A DNA stretch of 5,327 bases, from positions 1 through 5,327 of the forward strand of contig DATNEY010000017.1 of the NCBI GenBank assembly GCA_035606665.1, in the 5' to 3' direction. The notes beneath the pieces are model-generated. The model saw only the letters and a list, made by a program, of their open reading frames with translations, searched no databases and had not been told where the DNA came from. Positions 4,501 through 5,327 of the stretch are shown piece by piece. This stretch comes from DASUGC01 sp035606665. Its GTDB lineage: Bacteria; Acidobacteriota; Vicinamibacteria; Vicinamibacterales; SCN-69-37. Numbering within the stretch: the stretch's first letter is position 1; each line of letters starts with the position of its first letter. The translations under genes were made by a program, and so were the position numbers.

Positions 4501-5313
4501 ATGCTTTTACGAAACGCATGGGTTGGTCTTGCCGGGATCACGCTCGCGCTGAATCTCGTGGCTTGCGGCGGCGGCGGGGAAACGTCGAACAAGTCGGCTG
4601 AGCCCTCGTCGCCCTCCGGGACGCCGGCGGGCCAGAAGGTCGACACGGCGACGGCGGGCGACGTGAAGGGAGTCGTCAATCTCGACGGCGTGGCGCCCAA
4701 GAACGAGGCGATCAAGATGAACGCCGATCCCGTCTGCCTGCGCGAGGCCAAGGGGGCGCAGATGTCCGAGGCCTACGAAGTGGGCGACGACGGCAAGACG
4801 CTCGGCAACGTGTTCGTCTACGTGAAGGACGGGCTCGGCAACTACGTCTACGACACGCCGACCGAGACGGCGAAGATCGATCAGAAGGAATGCCGCTACC
4901 ATCCGCACGTGTTCGGCATGCGGGTCAACCAGCCGCTCGAGATCATCAACAGCGATCCGACGCTGCACAACATCCACGCGATGCCGAAGAGCAACTCCGA
5001 GTTCAACAACGGCCAGCCGATCCAGGGGATGAAGATGACCCACACCTTCGACAAGAAGGAAGTGATGGTCCCCTTCAAGTGCGACGTCCACGGCTGGATG
5101 AACGCCTACGTCGGCGTGCTCGATCACCCGTACTTCGCCGTCACCGACAAGAGCGGCAAGTTCGAGATCAAGTCGCTGCCGCCGGGCACCTACACGCTCG
5201 AAGCGTGGCACGAGAAGTTCGGCACGCAGACGGCGAGCGTGACGCTCGGACCGAAGGAATCGAAGGACGTGACGTTCTCGTTCAAGCCGTCGGGACCGAC
5301 AGCCACGAACTAG
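4501..5313 (+). CDS. cupredoxin-like lipoprotein with carboxypeptidase-regulatory-like C-terminus
   Basis: A 270-residue exported lipoprotein. Residues 1-21 form a signal peptide ending in lipobox LVAC, with C22 the lipidated cysteine. A glycine/serine/proline-rich linker follows (23-50). Residues about 54-205 look like a cupredoxin fold: GDVKGVVNLDG, NVFVYVKDG, then FGMRVNQPLEIINSDPTLHNIH with H156, and PFKCDVHGWM with C194, H197 and M200. His-Cys-His-Met is the type 1 copper ligand set. C79 and C131 could form a disulfide. Residues about 206-262 resemble a transthyretin-like carboxypeptidase-regulatory domain (TDKSGKFEIKSLPPGTYTLEAWHEKFG). A periplasmic electron-transfer or copper-handling role is inferred; substrate and partner are unknown. 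Start chosen by AGGAGA and by the signal peptide. Complete; only 14 bases follow the stop. Confidence 0.8.
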   Translation: MLLRNAWVGLAGITLALNLVACGGGGETSNKSAEPSSPSGTPAGQKVDTATAGDVKGVVNLDGVAPKNEAIKMNADPVCLREAKGAQMSEAYEVGDDGKTLGNVFVYVKDGLGNYVYDTPTETAKIDQKECRYHPHVFGMRVNQPLEIINSDPTLHNIHAMPKSNSEFNNGQPIQGMKMTHTFDKKEVMVPFKCDVHGWMNAYVGVLDHPYFAVTDKSGKFEIKSLPPGTYTLEAWHEKFGTQTASVTLGPKESKDVTFSFKPSGPTATN

Positions 5314-5327
5314 GGCAGGCAGGGCGG

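Noticed and set aside
3864..4751. Minus-strand open frame of 295 residues across the M23/lipoprotein boundary
   Set aside because: Antisense to two supported genes and compositionally a shadow.
1..5327. CRISPR array, integron attC site, transposon ends or rRNA
   Set aside because: No regularly spaced repeats, no RYYYAAC/GTTRRRY pairs in a suitable arrangement, no transposase gene and no rRNA-like sequence were seen.

Overview
The window is GC-rich bacterial DNA with two parts: a mobile-element end on the left (about 1-2950) and what looks like resident chromosome on the right (about 2951-5327), with a tRNA-Glu gene at the junction. The right-hand genes (an M23 peptidase with an N-terminal beta-rich region, then a cupredoxin-like lipoprotein with a carboxypeptidase-regulatory-like tail) and the style of integrase suggest Acidobacteriota, perhaps class Vicinamibacteria. 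That placement is inference from protein style, not from a marker gene.

Left part. After a short hairpin-rich stretch with no convincing gene comes a minus-strand two-gene operon (748 down to 189). It encodes a DUF433-type antitoxin and a DUF5615 PIN-like protein, with stop and start overlapping as TGATG. From 749 to 1330 I see no protein gene. This gap is rich in inverted repeats, above all a compact set at 947-1049: three abutting stem-loops enclosed by a closing stem, which could fold as a cloverleaf. Then come an excisionase-like HTH gene (1331-1558) and a tyrosine recombinase gene (GTG start 1581, stop 2945), both on the plus strand and each with a strong Shine-Dalgarno sequence.

Junction. 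The integrase stop codon lies 5 bases from the encoded CCA end of a complete minus-strand tRNA-Glu (anticodon CTC, 2951-3025). This is the usual layout of an integrative element inserted at a tRNA 3' end. The intrinsic terminator serving the tRNA (2895-2923) lies antisense within the last codons of the integrase. The tRNA promoter (3047-3075) reaches the ATG of the divergent M23 gene. That gene has no Shine-Dalgarno but a -10-like box placed for a leaderless transcript.

Right part. A membrane-anchored M23 metallopeptidase (3075-4454) with all catalytic residues is followed after 46 bases by a lipoprotein (4501-5313) with a type 1 copper-site pattern. Both probably act outside the cytoplasmic membrane.

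The main modules belong to known families. The least explained signal is the cloverleaf-like inverted-repeat cluster upstream of the excisionase/integrase pair.
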